From the NCBI GenBank assembly GCA_934176955.1, contig CAKPOS010000018.1, forward strand, positions 1-20,687: a stretch of DNA of 20,687 bases, in the 5' to 3' direction. The stretch comes from an uncultured Bacilli bacterium (GTDB lineage: Bacteria > Bacillota_I > Bacilli_A > RF39 > UBA660). Shown here piece after piece: positions 1 through 8,447 of this stretch. Position 1 is the first letter of the stretch. Each line of letters opens with the position of its first letter. The notes beneath the pieces are model-generated. The model saw only the letters and a list, made by a program, of their open reading frames with translations, made no database searches and was not told the DNA's origin. The position numbers and the translations under genes were made by a program.

Positions 1-1
1 T

Positions 2-1288
2 AAAAAAGCAATGGAGATGGCACAACAATTTCCAAATTATGCGCCAATTCAAAGTCAATTGATAACTGTTTATACAATAAAATGTGAATATAAAAAAGCA
101 ATGGAGATAGCACAAAAATTTCCAAATTATGCGCCAATTCAAAGTCAATTGATAACTATTTATACAAGAAAAGGTAAATATGAAAAAGCAATGGAGATAG
201 CACAAAAATTTCCAAATTATGCGCCAATTCAAAGTCAATTAATAACAATTTATACAAGAAAAGGTGAATATGAAAAAGCAATAGAGATAGCAAGAAATTT
301 TTCAGAGGATAACATCATCCAAAATCAATTAAAAACTATTAATGAAGGAAGAATTGAAGAGGAAAAGATAATCAAAAATCCAGAAGAAATTTCAAATTTA
401 TATAAAGCAATAATTCAAACTGAGAATCAAAAATTTCCAAAAGAAATATTTGAAATTAGAAGCAAAATAATTATAGGAAGTATCTCAGTTCAAGATTTAA
501 ATACTTTAGAAAAATTTAAAGACCAAATTGGCTTAGAAAAATACTTATTAATCAAAATAGCAATATATGAAAAATTAGGATTAATAAATATATGTAAAAA
601 TTTATTGAAACAAGATAAAATTCTTGAGGATAAAATAAAAAAACAATTAATGATACAATTTGAAAAGAAGACCAAATTTTATAATTTAGAAAAATGGGAT
701 ACTCTAATTGGTTGGTTTAGTGAATTAGAGAAAGTAGAAAAAGAACCTCGTCAAGAATATTTGAAAAATAAAGAAATCGTTACAAAAGATTTATCAATGA
801 AGAAATCTTCTACTCCTGTATCTAAGAAACAAAGTAATAAAGAAATAATCAAGGCACCAAACAATAAAGAAATTAATGCAATATCAAATGATAAAGATAT
901 TGCTAAAGAATCTAGAAAAGTGATAAGAATAACTCCTAGCAAGATAGGAAGCGATAAAAAGAAGAAGCAAATTATTAAGAATAAAGATAACATTAAAACA
1001 CTAAATGATGTGCTAAATCAAGCTTATAAGGAAATGATTTTAAATTTAAAAATCAAATATTATAAAGAAATGCATGATTTAGAAAAAAGACAAGCAGCAA
1101 TATATAAATATGATCGACTAGAAGACATTTTATCTTCCGAGCCCAATATAAGAAATTTTGATTTATTATTACTAATGCTTATTGGTGATGGAGATAATCG
1201 TTTAAAACTAGAACAATCAATTCCCAAACAGTATAATGGTGAATATAAAAAAGTATTAAGTAGAATTAATTCTAGAAGAAAACATTAA
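2..1288 (+). CDS. HTH/TPR-like repeat protein, copy 1 (5' end outside window)
   Basis: The reading frame is open from base 2, so the N-terminus lies upstream. What remains is part of one repeat, two full 30-residue repeats (86-175 and 176-265), a degenerate last repeat (266 to about 349) and a C-terminal region of about 310 residues. The repeats look like shortened TPR hairpins, of the type EYEKAMEIAQKF then PIQSQLITIY. They resemble those of copy 4 (NYAP, SEDN variants), while the C-terminal region from base 443 on appears identical to copy 2. The C-terminal region is helical-looking, then a Lys/Ser-rich and probably disordered linker (about 770-990), then a final helical segment ending in basic residues. 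No enzyme motif, signal peptide or membrane segment is visible. The product is probably cytoplasmic; its function is unknown. Confidence 0.85.
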   Translation, partial: KKAMEMAQQFPNYAPIQSQLITVYTIKCEYKKAMEIAQKFPNYAPIQSQLITIYTRKGKYEKAMEIAQKFPNYAPIQSQLITIYTRKGEYEKAIEIARNFSEDNIIQNQLKTINEGRIEEEKIIKNPEEISNLYKAIIQTENQKFPKEIFEIRSKIIIGSISVQDLNTLEKFKDQIGLEKYLLIKIAIYEKLGLINICKNLLKQDKILEDKIKKQLMIQFEKKTKFYNLEKWDTLIGWFSELEKVEKEPRQEYLKNKEIVTKDLSMKKSSTPVSKKQSNKEIIKAPNNKEINAISNDKDIAKESRKVIRITPSKIGSDKKKKQIIKNKDNIKTLNDVLNQAYKEMILNLKIKYYKEMHDLEKRQAAIYKYDRLEDILSSEPNIRNFDLLLLMLIGDGDNRLKLEQSIPKQYNGEYKKVLSRINSRRKH

Positions 1289-1329
1289 GTTATTTTCTTC
1301 ATAGTTTACTAAAAAGATAACTACATTTT

Positions 1330-1370
1330 AACTGTTGACAAAATGAATTTTGTTAATAGTTTTTTTCTTT
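1330..1370 (+). terminator. Terminator after repeat-gene copy 1
   Basis: A 14-base stem (1330-1343 with 1348-1361, two G-U pairs, TGAA loop) is followed by a T-rich run. It lies 42 bases after the stop codon. Confidence 0.8.
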
Positions 1371-1414
1371 TGCAAAGTTAAACCAATTTTGCACTATCCC
1401 TAATAATATTTTGA

Positions 1415-1444
1415 TTGACTTATTATATTTTAATGAATTATAAT
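1415..1444 (+). promoter_or_regulatory. Promoter of repeat-gene copy 2
   Basis: TTGACT at 1415-1420 and a perfect TATAAT at 1439-1444 are separated by 18 bases. Transcription would begin near 1450, giving a leader of only about 20 bases that holds the SD. Confidence 0.8.
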
Positions 1445-1469
1445 AAGCTCTATGAGAGGAGTTTTTGGT

Positions 1470-3101
1470 ATGTACGATCAAAAATTAAAAGATGAAATAT
1501 TACATTTATTAAAGGAAAAAACAATAAAAGAAGTATCAACACAATTTAACATAAGCACTACTACATTATATAGATGGCAAAAAATAAAAGAAGATAGCAA
1601 ATTAATCAAAGAACTAATATCCGAAGAAAGATATGATGAGGCACTAGAGATAACGAAAAAGTATCCCAATAATATTCCAATTCAAAGTCAATTAATGACA
1701 ATTTATACAAAAAAAGGAGAATATGAAAAAGCAATGGAGATAGCACAACAATTTCCAACTAATGCGCCAATCCAAAGTCAATTAATGACAATTTATACAA
1801 AAAAAGGAGAATATAAAAAAGCAATGGAGATAGCACAACAATTTCCAACTAATGCGCCAATCCAAAGTCAATTAATGACCGTTTATACAAGAAAAGACGA
1901 ATATGAAAAAGCAATGGAGATAGCACAACAATTTCCAACTAATGCGCCAATCCAAAGCCAACTAATGACCGTTTATATAAAAATAAGAGAATATGACAAA
2001 GCACTAGAGATAGCTAGAAAATTCCCAAATAACAATATTATCCAAAGTCAATTAATGATTATTTATAAAATAAAAAGAGAATATGAAAAAGTAATATCCA
2101 TTGCAAAAAAATATCCTGATAATAATATCATTCAAAATCGATTAATAGATATTCCTGAAGGAATAATTGAAGATGAAAAAATAATAAAAAATTCAACGGA
2201 AATTTCAAATTTATATAAAGAAATAATTCAAACTGAGAATCAAAAATTTCCAAAGGAAATATTTGAAATTAGAAGCAAAATAATTATAGGAAGTATCTCA
2301 GTTCAAGATTTAAATACTTTAGAAAAATTTAAAGACCAAATTGGCTTAGAAAAATACTTATTAATCAAAATAGCAATATATGAAAAATTAGGATTAATAA
2401 ATATATGTAAAAATTTATTGAAACAAGATAAAATTCTTGAGGATAAAATAAAAAAACAATTAATGATACAATTTGAAAAGAAGACCAAATTTTATAATTT
2501 AGAAAAATGGGATACTCTAATTGGTTGGTTTAGTGAATTAGAGAAAGTAGAAAAAGAACCTCGTCAAGAATATTTGAAAAATAAAGAAATCGTTACAAAA
2601 GATTTATCAATGAAGAAATCTTCTACTCCTGTATCTAAGAAACAAAGTAATAAAGAAATAATCAAGGCACCAAACAATAAAGAAATTAATGCAATATCAA
2701 ATGATAAAGATATTGCTAAAGAATCTAGAAAAGTGATAAGAATAACTCCTAGCAAGATAGGAAGCGATAAAAAGAAGAAGCAAATTATTAAGAATAAAGA
2801 TAACATTAAAACACTAAATGATGTGCTAAATCAAGCTTATAAGGAAATGATTTTAAATTTAAAAATCAAATATTATAAAGAAATGCATGATTTAGAAAAA
2901 AGACAAGCAGCAATATATAAATATGATCGACTAGAAGACATTTTATCTTCCGAGCCCAATATAAGAAATTTTGATTTATTATTACTAATGCTTATTGGTG
3001 ATGGAGATAATCGTTTAAAACTAGAACAATCAATTCCCAAACAGTATAATGGTGAATATAAAAAAGTATTAAGTAGAATTAATTCTAGAAGAAAACATTA
3101 A
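1470..3101 (+). CDS. HTH/TPR-like repeat protein, copy 2 (6 repeats)
   Basis: This 543-residue protein has three parts. Residues about 8-38 form a helix-turn-helix resembling transposase OrfA/Hin-type domains (EVSTQFNISTTTLYRW). Residues 54 to about 231 are five full 30-residue TPR-like repeats and a partial sixth. The rest is the C-terminal region shared by the family. The frame also has an ATG at 1452, but that sits only 8 bases after the -10 box, while GAGGAG at 1456-1461 is a good SD for the ATG at 1470 (MYDQ), so I use 1470. It has its own promoter and terminator, so it is a single-gene transcript. A DNA-binding head on a protein-binding superhelix suggests a regulator or scaffold; this is inference, and I do not recognise the family. 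Confidence 0.88.
   Translation: MYDQKLKDEILHLLKEKTIKEVSTQFNISTTTLYRWQKIKEDSKLIKELISEERYDEALEITKKYPNNIPIQSQLMTIYTKKGEYEKAMEIAQQFPTNAPIQSQLMTIYTKKGEYKKAMEIAQQFPTNAPIQSQLMTVYTRKDEYEKAMEIAQQFPTNAPIQSQLMTVYIKIREYDKALEIARKFPNNNIIQSQLMIIYKIKREYEKVISIAKKYPDNNIIQNRLIDIPEGIIEDEKIIKNSTEISNLYKEIIQTENQKFPKEIFEIRSKIIIGSISVQDLNTLEKFKDQIGLEKYLLIKIAIYEKLGLINICKNLLKQDKILEDKIKKQLMIQFEKKTKFYNLEKWDTLIGWFSELEKVEKEPRQEYLKNKEIVTKDLSMKKSSTPVSKKQSNKEIIKAPNNKEINAISNDKDIAKESRKVIRITPSKIGSDKKKKQIIKNKDNIKTLNDVLNQAYKEMILNLKIKYYKEMHDLEKRQAAIYKYDRLEDILSSEPNIRNFDLLLLMLIGDGDNRLKLEQSIPKQYNGEYKKVLSRINSRRKH
1629..2162 (+). repeat. 90-bp coding repeats, copy 2 (6 units)
   Basis: Five full 90-bp units and a partial sixth. Each encodes a 30-residue helix-turn-helix-like hairpin, with units 2-4 almost the same at the DNA level. 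Confidence 0.9.
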
Positions 3102-3142
3102 GTTATTTTCTTCATAGTTTACTAAAAAGATAACTACATTTT

Positions 3143-3183
3143 AACTGTTGACAAAATGAATTTTGTTAATAGTTTTTTTCTTT
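3143..3183 (+). terminator. Terminator after repeat-gene copy 2
   Basis: Same sequence and geometry as the terminator after copy 1: 14-base stem, TGAA loop and T-run. Confidence 0.8.
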
Positions 3184-3227
3184 TGCAAAGTTAAACCAAT
3201 TTTGCACTATCCCTAATAATATTTTGA

Positions 3228-3257
3228 TTGACTTATTATATTTTAATGAATTATAAT
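3228..3257 (+). promoter_or_regulatory. Promoter of repeat-gene copy 3
   Basis: TTGACT (3228-3233) and TATAAT (3252-3257) with an 18-base spacer. The whole flank is identical to that of copy 2. Confidence 0.8.
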
Positions 3258-3282
3258 AAGCTCTATGAGAGGAGTTTTTGGT

Positions 3283-5454
3283 ATGTACGATCAAAAATTA
3301 AAAGATGAAATATTACATTTATTAAAGGAAAAAACAATAAAAGAAGTATCAACACAATTTAACATAAGCACTACTACATTATATAGATGGCAAAAAATAA
3401 AAGAAGATAGCAAATTAATCAAAGAACTAATATCCGAAGAAAGATATGATGAGGCACTAGAGATAACGAAAAAGTATCCCAATAATATTCCAATTCAAAG
3501 TCAATTAATGACAATTTATACAAAAAAAGGAGAATATGAAAAAGCAATGGAAATAGTGCAAAACTTTCCGACTAATGCCCCAATTCAAGGTCAATTAATG
3601 ATGATTTACATGAAAAAAGGAGAATATACAAAAGCGATAGAAATAGCGCAAAACTTTCCAACTAACGCTCCAATTCAAAGTCAATTAATGACTGTTCATA
3701 TAAAAATAAGGGAATACGAAAAAGCAATGGAAATAGCGCAAAACTTTTTAGATTATGCTCCAATTCAAGGTCAATTAATGATGATTTACATGAAAAAAAA
3801 CGAATATACAGAGGCCATAGAAATAGCGCAAAACTTTCCGACTAATGCCCCAATTCAAGGTCAATTAATGACTGTTTATATAAAAACAAGGGAATATGAA
3901 AAAGCAATGGAAATAGCGCAAAACTTTCCAACTAATGCCCCAATTCAAGGTCAATTAATGATGATTTACATGAAAAAAGGAGAATATACAAAAGCCATAG
4001 AAATAGCACAAAAGTTCCCAACTAATGCGCCAATCCAAAGTCAATTAATGACTGTTTATATAAAAATAAGGGAATACGAAAAAGTAATGGAAATAGCGCA
4101 AAACTTTCCAACCGATGTCCTAATTCAAAGTCAATTAATGATGATTTACATAAAAAAAGACGAATATCCAAAAGCTATAGAAATAGCAAAAAAATTCCCA
4201 ATTAACGCTCCAATCCAAAGCCAACTAATGACCGTTTATATAAAAATAAGGGAATACGGGAAAGCAATGGAAATAGCACAAAACTTTCCAACTGATATCC
4301 CAATCCAAAGCCAACTAATGACCGTTTATATAAAAATAAGAGAATATGACAAAGCACTAGAGATAGCTAGAAAATTCCCAAATAACAATATTATCCAAAG
4401 TCAATTAATGATTATTTATAAAATAAAAAGAGAATATGAAAAAGTAATATCCATTGCAAAAAAATATCCTGATAATAATATCATTCAAAATCGATTAATA
4501 GATATTCCTGAAGGAATAATTGAAGATGAAAAAATAATAAAAAATTCAACGGAAATTTCAAATTTATATAAAGAAATAATTCAAACTGAGAATCAAAAAT
4601 TTCCAAAGGAAATATTTGAAATTAGAAGCAAAATAATTATAGGAAGTATCTCAGTTCAAGATTTAAATACTTTAGAAAAATTTAAAGACCAAATTGGCTT
4701 AGAAAAATACTTATTAATCAAAATAGCAATATATGAAAAATTAGGATTAATAAATATATGTAAAAATTTATTGAAACAAGATAAAATTCTTGAGGATAAA
4801 ATAAAAAAACAATTAATGATACAATTTGAAAAGAAGACCAAATTTTATAATTTAGAAAAATGGGATACTCTAATTGGTTGGTTTAGTGAATTAGAGAAAG
4901 TAGAAAAAGAACCTCGTCAAGAATATTTGAAAAATAAAGAAATCGTTACAAAAGATTTATCAATGAAGAAATCTTCTACTCCTGTATCTAAGAAACAAAG
5001 TAATAAAGAAATAATCAAGGCACCAAACAATAAAGAAATTAATGCAATATCAAATGATAAAGATATTGCTAAAGAATCTAGAAAAGTGATAAGAATAACT
5101 CCTAGCAAGATAGGAAGCGATAAAAAGAAGAAGCAAATTATTAAGAATAAAGATAACATTAAAACACTAAATGATGTGCTAAATCAAGCTTATAAGGAAA
5201 TGATTTTAAATTTAAAAATCAAATATTATAAAGAAATGCATGATTTAGAAAAAAGACAAGCAGCAATATATAAGTATGATCGATTAGAAGACATTTTATC
5301 TTCTGAACCTAATATAAAAAATTTTGATTTATTATTACTAATGCTTATTGGTGATGGAGATAATCGTTTAAAATTAGAACAATCTCTTCCTAAACAATAT
5401 AATGATGAATATAAAAAAGTATTAAGTAGAATTAATTCTAAAAGAAAATATTAA
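3283..5454 (+). CDS. HTH/TPR-like repeat protein, copy 3 (12 repeats)
   Basis: This 723-residue paralogue has the same HTH (residues about 8-38) and C-terminal region as copy 2 but twelve repeats instead of six: exactly 540 bp longer, or six 90-bp units. Repeats 2-9 (3532-4251) alternate between two types, one ending MMIYMKKG and one ending MTVYIKIR, giving a 180-bp higher-order period. Repeats 10-12 match the end of the copy 2 array. The last ~180 bp of the gene and its 3' flank differ from the other copies (SLPKQYNDEY, ending SKRKY), although the preceding ~600 bp is identical. The start at 3283 is chosen for the same SD reason as copy 2; an upstream in-frame ATG lies at 3265. Function unknown. 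Confidence 0.88.
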   Translation: MYDQKLKDEILHLLKEKTIKEVSTQFNISTTTLYRWQKIKEDSKLIKELISEERYDEALEITKKYPNNIPIQSQLMTIYTKKGEYEKAMEIVQNFPTNAPIQGQLMMIYMKKGEYTKAIEIAQNFPTNAPIQSQLMTVHIKIREYEKAMEIAQNFLDYAPIQGQLMMIYMKKNEYTEAIEIAQNFPTNAPIQGQLMTVYIKTREYEKAMEIAQNFPTNAPIQGQLMMIYMKKGEYTKAIEIAQKFPTNAPIQSQLMTVYIKIREYEKVMEIAQNFPTDVLIQSQLMMIYIKKDEYPKAIEIAKKFPINAPIQSQLMTVYIKIREYGKAMEIAQNFPTDIPIQSQLMTVYIKIREYDKALEIARKFPNNNIIQSQLMIIYKIKREYEKVISIAKKYPDNNIIQNRLIDIPEGIIEDEKIIKNSTEISNLYKEIIQTENQKFPKEIFEIRSKIIIGSISVQDLNTLEKFKDQIGLEKYLLIKIAIYEKLGLINICKNLLKQDKILEDKIKKQLMIQFEKKTKFYNLEKWDTLIGWFSELEKVEKEPRQEYLKNKEIVTKDLSMKKSSTPVSKKQSNKEIIKAPNNKEINAISNDKDIAKESRKVIRITPSKIGSDKKKKQIIKNKDNIKTLNDVLNQAYKEMILNLKIKYYKEMHDLEKRQAAIYKYDRLEDILSSEPNIKNFDLLLLMLIGDGDNRLKLEQSLPKQYNDEYKKVLSRINSKRKY
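3442..4515 (+). repeat. 90-bp coding repeats, copy 3 (12 units, 180-bp superperiod)
   Basis: Eleven full units and a partial twelfth. Units 2-9 alternate between two types, so the block 3532-4251 is four copies of a 180-bp pair. Confidence 0.9.
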
Positions 5455-5465
5455 GATGTTATTTG

Positions 5466-5507
5466 ACTATTGACAAAATAAAATTTGTTAATAGTTTTTT
5501 TCTTTTT
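5466..5507 (+). terminator. Terminator after repeat-gene copy 3
   Basis: A related but diverged hairpin: ACTATTGACAAA (5466-5477) pairs with TTTGTTAATAGT (5484-5495) across a six-base loop, then a T-run. The structure is kept although the sequence changed, which supports function. Confidence 0.78.
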
Positions 5508-5550
5508 ACACAGTCCAAACAAATTTACACTATCCCTAATGATATTTTGA

Positions 5551-5580
5551 TTGACTTATTCTATTTTTGTGAATTATAAT
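5551..5580 (+). promoter_or_regulatory. Promoter of repeat-gene copy 4
   Basis: TTGACT (5551-5556) and TATAAT (5575-5580) are conserved with the 18-base spacer. A few spacer bases differ from copies 2 and 3, so the core elements are kept while neighbouring bases drift. Confidence 0.8.
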
Positions 5581-5605
5581 AAGCTCTATGAAAGGAGTTT
5601 TTGAC

Positions 5606-8257
5606 ATGTACGATCAAGAATTAAAAGATGAAATATTACATTTATTAAAGGAAAAAACAATAAAAGAAGTATCAACACAATTTAACATAAGCACTACTAC
5701 ATTATATAGATGGCAAAAAATAAAAGAAGATAGCAAATTAATCAAAGAACTAATATCCGAAGAAAGATATGATGAGGCACTAGAGATAACGAAAAAGTAT
5801 CCCAATAATATTCCAATTCAAAGTCAATTAATGACGATTTATACAAAAACAGGTGAATATAAAAAATCAATGGAGATAGCTAGAAAATTTCCAAATAATA
5901 CTATCATCCAAAGTCAATTAATGATAATCTATATAAAAAAAAGAGAATATGAAGAAATCATGAAAATAGCGCAAAAGTTTCCAAATTATGCCCCAATCCA
6001 AAGTCAATTAATAACTATTTATACAAGAAAATGCGAATATGAAAAAGCCCTGGAGATAGCGCAACAATTTCCAAATGATGCCCCAATCCAAAGTCAATTA
6101 ATAACTATTTATACAAGAAAATGCGAATATGAAAAAGCACTGGAGATAGCGCAAAAGTTTCCGAATTATGCACAAATTCAAAGTCAATTAATAACGATTT
6201 ATACCAAAAAAGGCGAATACGAAAAAGCACTGGAGATAGTGCAACAATTTTCAAATTATGCCCCAATCCAAAGTCAATTAATAACTATTTATACAAGAAA
6301 AGGCGAATATGAAAAAGTGCTGGAGATAGCGCAAAAGTTTCCGGATTATGCACAAATTCAAAGTCAATTAATAACTATTTATACCAAAAAAGGCGAATAC
6401 AAAAAAGCAATAGAAATAGCGCAAAAATTTCCAAATGATGTTCAAATCCAAAGTCAATTAATAACTATTTATATAAGAAAAGATGAATATGAAAAAGCAA
6501 TGGAGATAGCGCAAAAGTTTCCGAATTATGCCCCAATCCAAAGTCAATTAATAACTATTTATATAAGAAAAGATGAATATGAAAAAGCGATAGATATAGC
6601 GCAAAAATTTCCAAATGATGCCCCAATCCAAAGCCAATTAATGACTGTTTATATAAAAATAAGGGAATACGAAAAAGTACTGGAGATAGCGCAAAAATTT
6701 CCAAATGATGTTCAAATCCAAAGTCAATTAATAACTATTTATATAAGAAAAGACGAATATGAAAAAGCAATGGAGATAGCACAAAAATTTCCAAATGATG
6801 CCCTAATCCAAAGCCAATTAATAACTATATATATGAAAAAGGGAGAATATGAGAAAATCTTGGAGATAGCACAACAATTTCCAAATGATGCCCCGATCCA
6901 AAGTCAATTAATAACTATTTATACAAGAAAATGCGAATATGAAAAAGTGCTGGAGATAGCGAAACAATTTTCAAATTATGCACCAATCCAAAGCCAATTA
7001 ATAACTATTTATACCAAAAAAGGCGAATACGAAAAAGCAATAGATATAGCGCAAAATTTTTCAAATGATGTTCAAATCCAAAGTCAATTAATAACTATTT
7101 ATACAAGAAAAGGCAAATATGAAAAAGCAATAGAGATAGCGCAAAAATTTCCAAATGATACCCTAATCCAAAGTCAATTAATAACTATTTATATAAGAAA
7201 AGGCGAATATGAAAAAGCAATGGAGATAGCGAAAAAATTTCCAAGTGATGCCCCAATCCAAAGTCGATTAATAACTATTTATACAAGAAAAAGTGAATAT
7301 AAAAAAGCAATGGAGATAGTAAGGAATTTTTCAGAGGATAACAGTATCCAAAATCAATTAAAAACTCCTAATAAAGGAATAATTCAAACTAAGAACCAAA
7401 AATTTCCAAAAGAAATATTTGAAATTAGAAGCAAAATAATTATAGGAATTATCTCTGTTCAAGATTTAGATACTTTAGAAAAATTTAAAGACCAAATTGG
7501 CTTAGAAAAATACTTATTAATCAAAATAGCAATATATGAAAAATTAGGATTAATAAATATATGTAAAAATTTATTGAAACAAGATAAAATTCTTGAGGAT
7601 AAAATAAAAAAACAATTAATGATACAATTTGAAAAGAAGACCAAATTTTATAATTTAGAAAAATGGGATACTCTAATTGGTTGGTTTAGTGAATTAGAGA
7701 AAGTAGAAAAAGAACCTCGTCAAGAATATTTGAAAAATAAAGAAATCGTTACAAAAGATTTATCAATGAAGAAATCTTCTACTCCTGTATCTAAGAAACA
7801 AAGTAATAAAGAAATAATCAAGGCACCAAACAATAAAGAAATTAATGCAATATCAAATGATAAAGATATTGCTAAAGAATCTAGAAAAGTGATAAGAATA
7901 ACTCCTAGCAAGATAGGAAGCGATAAAAAGAAGAAGCAAATTATTAAGAATAAAGATAACATTAAAACACTAAATGATGTGCTAAATCAAGCTTATAAGG
8001 AAATGATTTTAAATTTAAAAATCAAATATTATAAAGAAATGCATGATTTAGAAAAAAGACAAGCAGCAATATATAAATATGATCGACTAGAAGATATTTT
8101 ATCTTCTGAGCCTAATATAAGAAATTTTGATTTATTATTACTAATGCTTATTGGTGATGGAGATAATCGTTTAAAACTAGAGCAATCAATTCCCAAACAG
8201 TATAATGATGAATATAAAAAAGTATTAAGTAGAATTAATTCTAGAAGAAAACATTAA
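5606..8257 (+). CDS. HTH/TPR-like repeat protein, copy 4 (18 repeats)
   Basis: The largest copy has 883 residues: the HTH at the N-terminus, seventeen full 30-residue repeats (5765-7294), a partial eighteenth (to about 7378), then the family C-terminal region. Compared with copies 2 and 3 it lacks 20 residues just after the repeats (the stretch with EDEKIIKNSTEISNLY). Repeats differ mainly around unit residues 14-17 (NYAP, NDAP, NDVQ, NYAQ, NDTL, SDAP) and 27-30 (TRKG, TRKC, IRKD, TKKG, IKIR), while Tyr2, Ile18, Gln19, Leu22 and Tyr26 are nearly invariant. AAAGGAG at 5591-5597 is the SD for the ATG at 5606; an in-frame ATG lies at 5588. A promoter precedes it and a terminator follows. Function unknown. 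Confidence 0.88.
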   Translation: MYDQELKDEILHLLKEKTIKEVSTQFNISTTTLYRWQKIKEDSKLIKELISEERYDEALEITKKYPNNIPIQSQLMTIYTKTGEYKKSMEIARKFPNNTIIQSQLMIIYIKKREYEEIMKIAQKFPNYAPIQSQLITIYTRKCEYEKALEIAQQFPNDAPIQSQLITIYTRKCEYEKALEIAQKFPNYAQIQSQLITIYTKKGEYEKALEIVQQFSNYAPIQSQLITIYTRKGEYEKVLEIAQKFPDYAQIQSQLITIYTKKGEYKKAIEIAQKFPNDVQIQSQLITIYIRKDEYEKAMEIAQKFPNYAPIQSQLITIYIRKDEYEKAIDIAQKFPNDAPIQSQLMTVYIKIREYEKVLEIAQKFPNDVQIQSQLITIYIRKDEYEKAMEIAQKFPNDALIQSQLITIYMKKGEYEKILEIAQQFPNDAPIQSQLITIYTRKCEYEKVLEIAKQFSNYAPIQSQLITIYTKKGEYEKAIDIAQNFSNDVQIQSQLITIYTRKGKYEKAIEIAQKFPNDTLIQSQLITIYIRKGEYEKAMEIAKKFPSDAPIQSRLITIYTRKSEYKKAMEIVRNFSEDNSIQNQLKTPNKGIIQTKNQKFPKEIFEIRSKIIIGIISVQDLDTLEKFKDQIGLEKYLLIKIAIYEKLGLINICKNLLKQDKILEDKIKKQLMIQFEKKTKFYNLEKWDTLIGWFSELEKVEKEPRQEYLKNKEIVTKDLSMKKSSTPVSKKQSNKEIIKAPNNKEINAISNDKDIAKESRKVIRITPSKIGSDKKKKQIIKNKDNIKTLNDVLNQAYKEMILNLKIKYYKEMHDLEKRQAAIYKYDRLEDILSSEPNIRNFDLLLLMLIGDGDNRLKLEQSIPKQYNDEYKKVLSRINSRRKH
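5765..7378 (+). repeat. 90-bp coding repeats, copy 4 (18 units)
   Basis: Seventeen full units and a partial eighteenth. All full units keep the 90-bp length, so the frame is never disturbed; differences are substitutions at a few fixed positions. Confidence 0.9.
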
Positions 8258-8300
8258 GGTATTTTTCTTCTATAGTTTATTAAAAAGATAATTACATTTT

Positions 8301-8341
8301 AACTGTTGACAAAATGAATTTTGTTAATAGTTTTTTTTCTT
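8301..8341 (+). terminator. Terminator after repeat-gene copy 4
   Basis: The 14-base stem and TGAA loop are identical to those after copies 1 and 2, with a longer T-run. It separates the array from the HerA-like gene. Confidence 0.8.
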
Positions 8342-8385
8342 TTGCAAAGTCAAACCAATTTTACATTATCATATTTGTACAGTTA

Positions 8386-8414
8386 TTGATTTTTTTTTAA
8401 GATATTGCTATAAT
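8386..8414 (+). promoter_or_regulatory. Promoter of the HerA-like gene
   Basis: TTGATT (8386-8391), a 17-base spacer and TATAAT (8409-8414). AAGGAGG at 8431-8437 is the SD for the ATG at 8448. Confidence 0.8.
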
Positions 8415-8447
8415 CGAAGTATAAAGAATAAAGGAGGATAATCAAAA

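Larger units (their letters stand above)
443..3551 (+). repeat. Tandem duplication, 1813-bp period, ~1.3 kb apparently identical
   Basis: Bases 443-1738 and 2256-3551 appear identical by eye (about 1296 bp). This covers the C-terminal coding region, terminator, intergenic promoter, HTH and first repeat. Mismatches bound it at 442/2255 (A/G) and 1739/3552 (G/A). It indicates very recent duplication or ongoing conversion. Confidence 0.85.

Noticed and set aside
490..993. Hydrophobic minus-strand frames repeated in each array copy (also in copies 2-4)
   Set aside because: They lie antisense to the Lys-rich constant tail and recur only because that DNA is duplicated. No SD or promoter supports them.
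1452..1469. Upstream ATG as the start of copy 2 (likewise 3265 and 5588)
   Set aside because: It is too close to the transcription start and has no SD of its own, and the bases between it and the next ATG are the SD for the later ATG.
1470..1580. Array genes as transposases because of the OrfA-like HTH
   Set aside because: There is no catalytic DDE or recombinase domain, no terminal inverted repeats around the units, and the rest of the protein is TPR-like repeats.
5765..7378. CRISPR-like regular repeats
   Set aside because: The 90-bp period is fully coding, with no unique spacers between conserved short repeats. The same applies to the 48-bp repeats near the right end.
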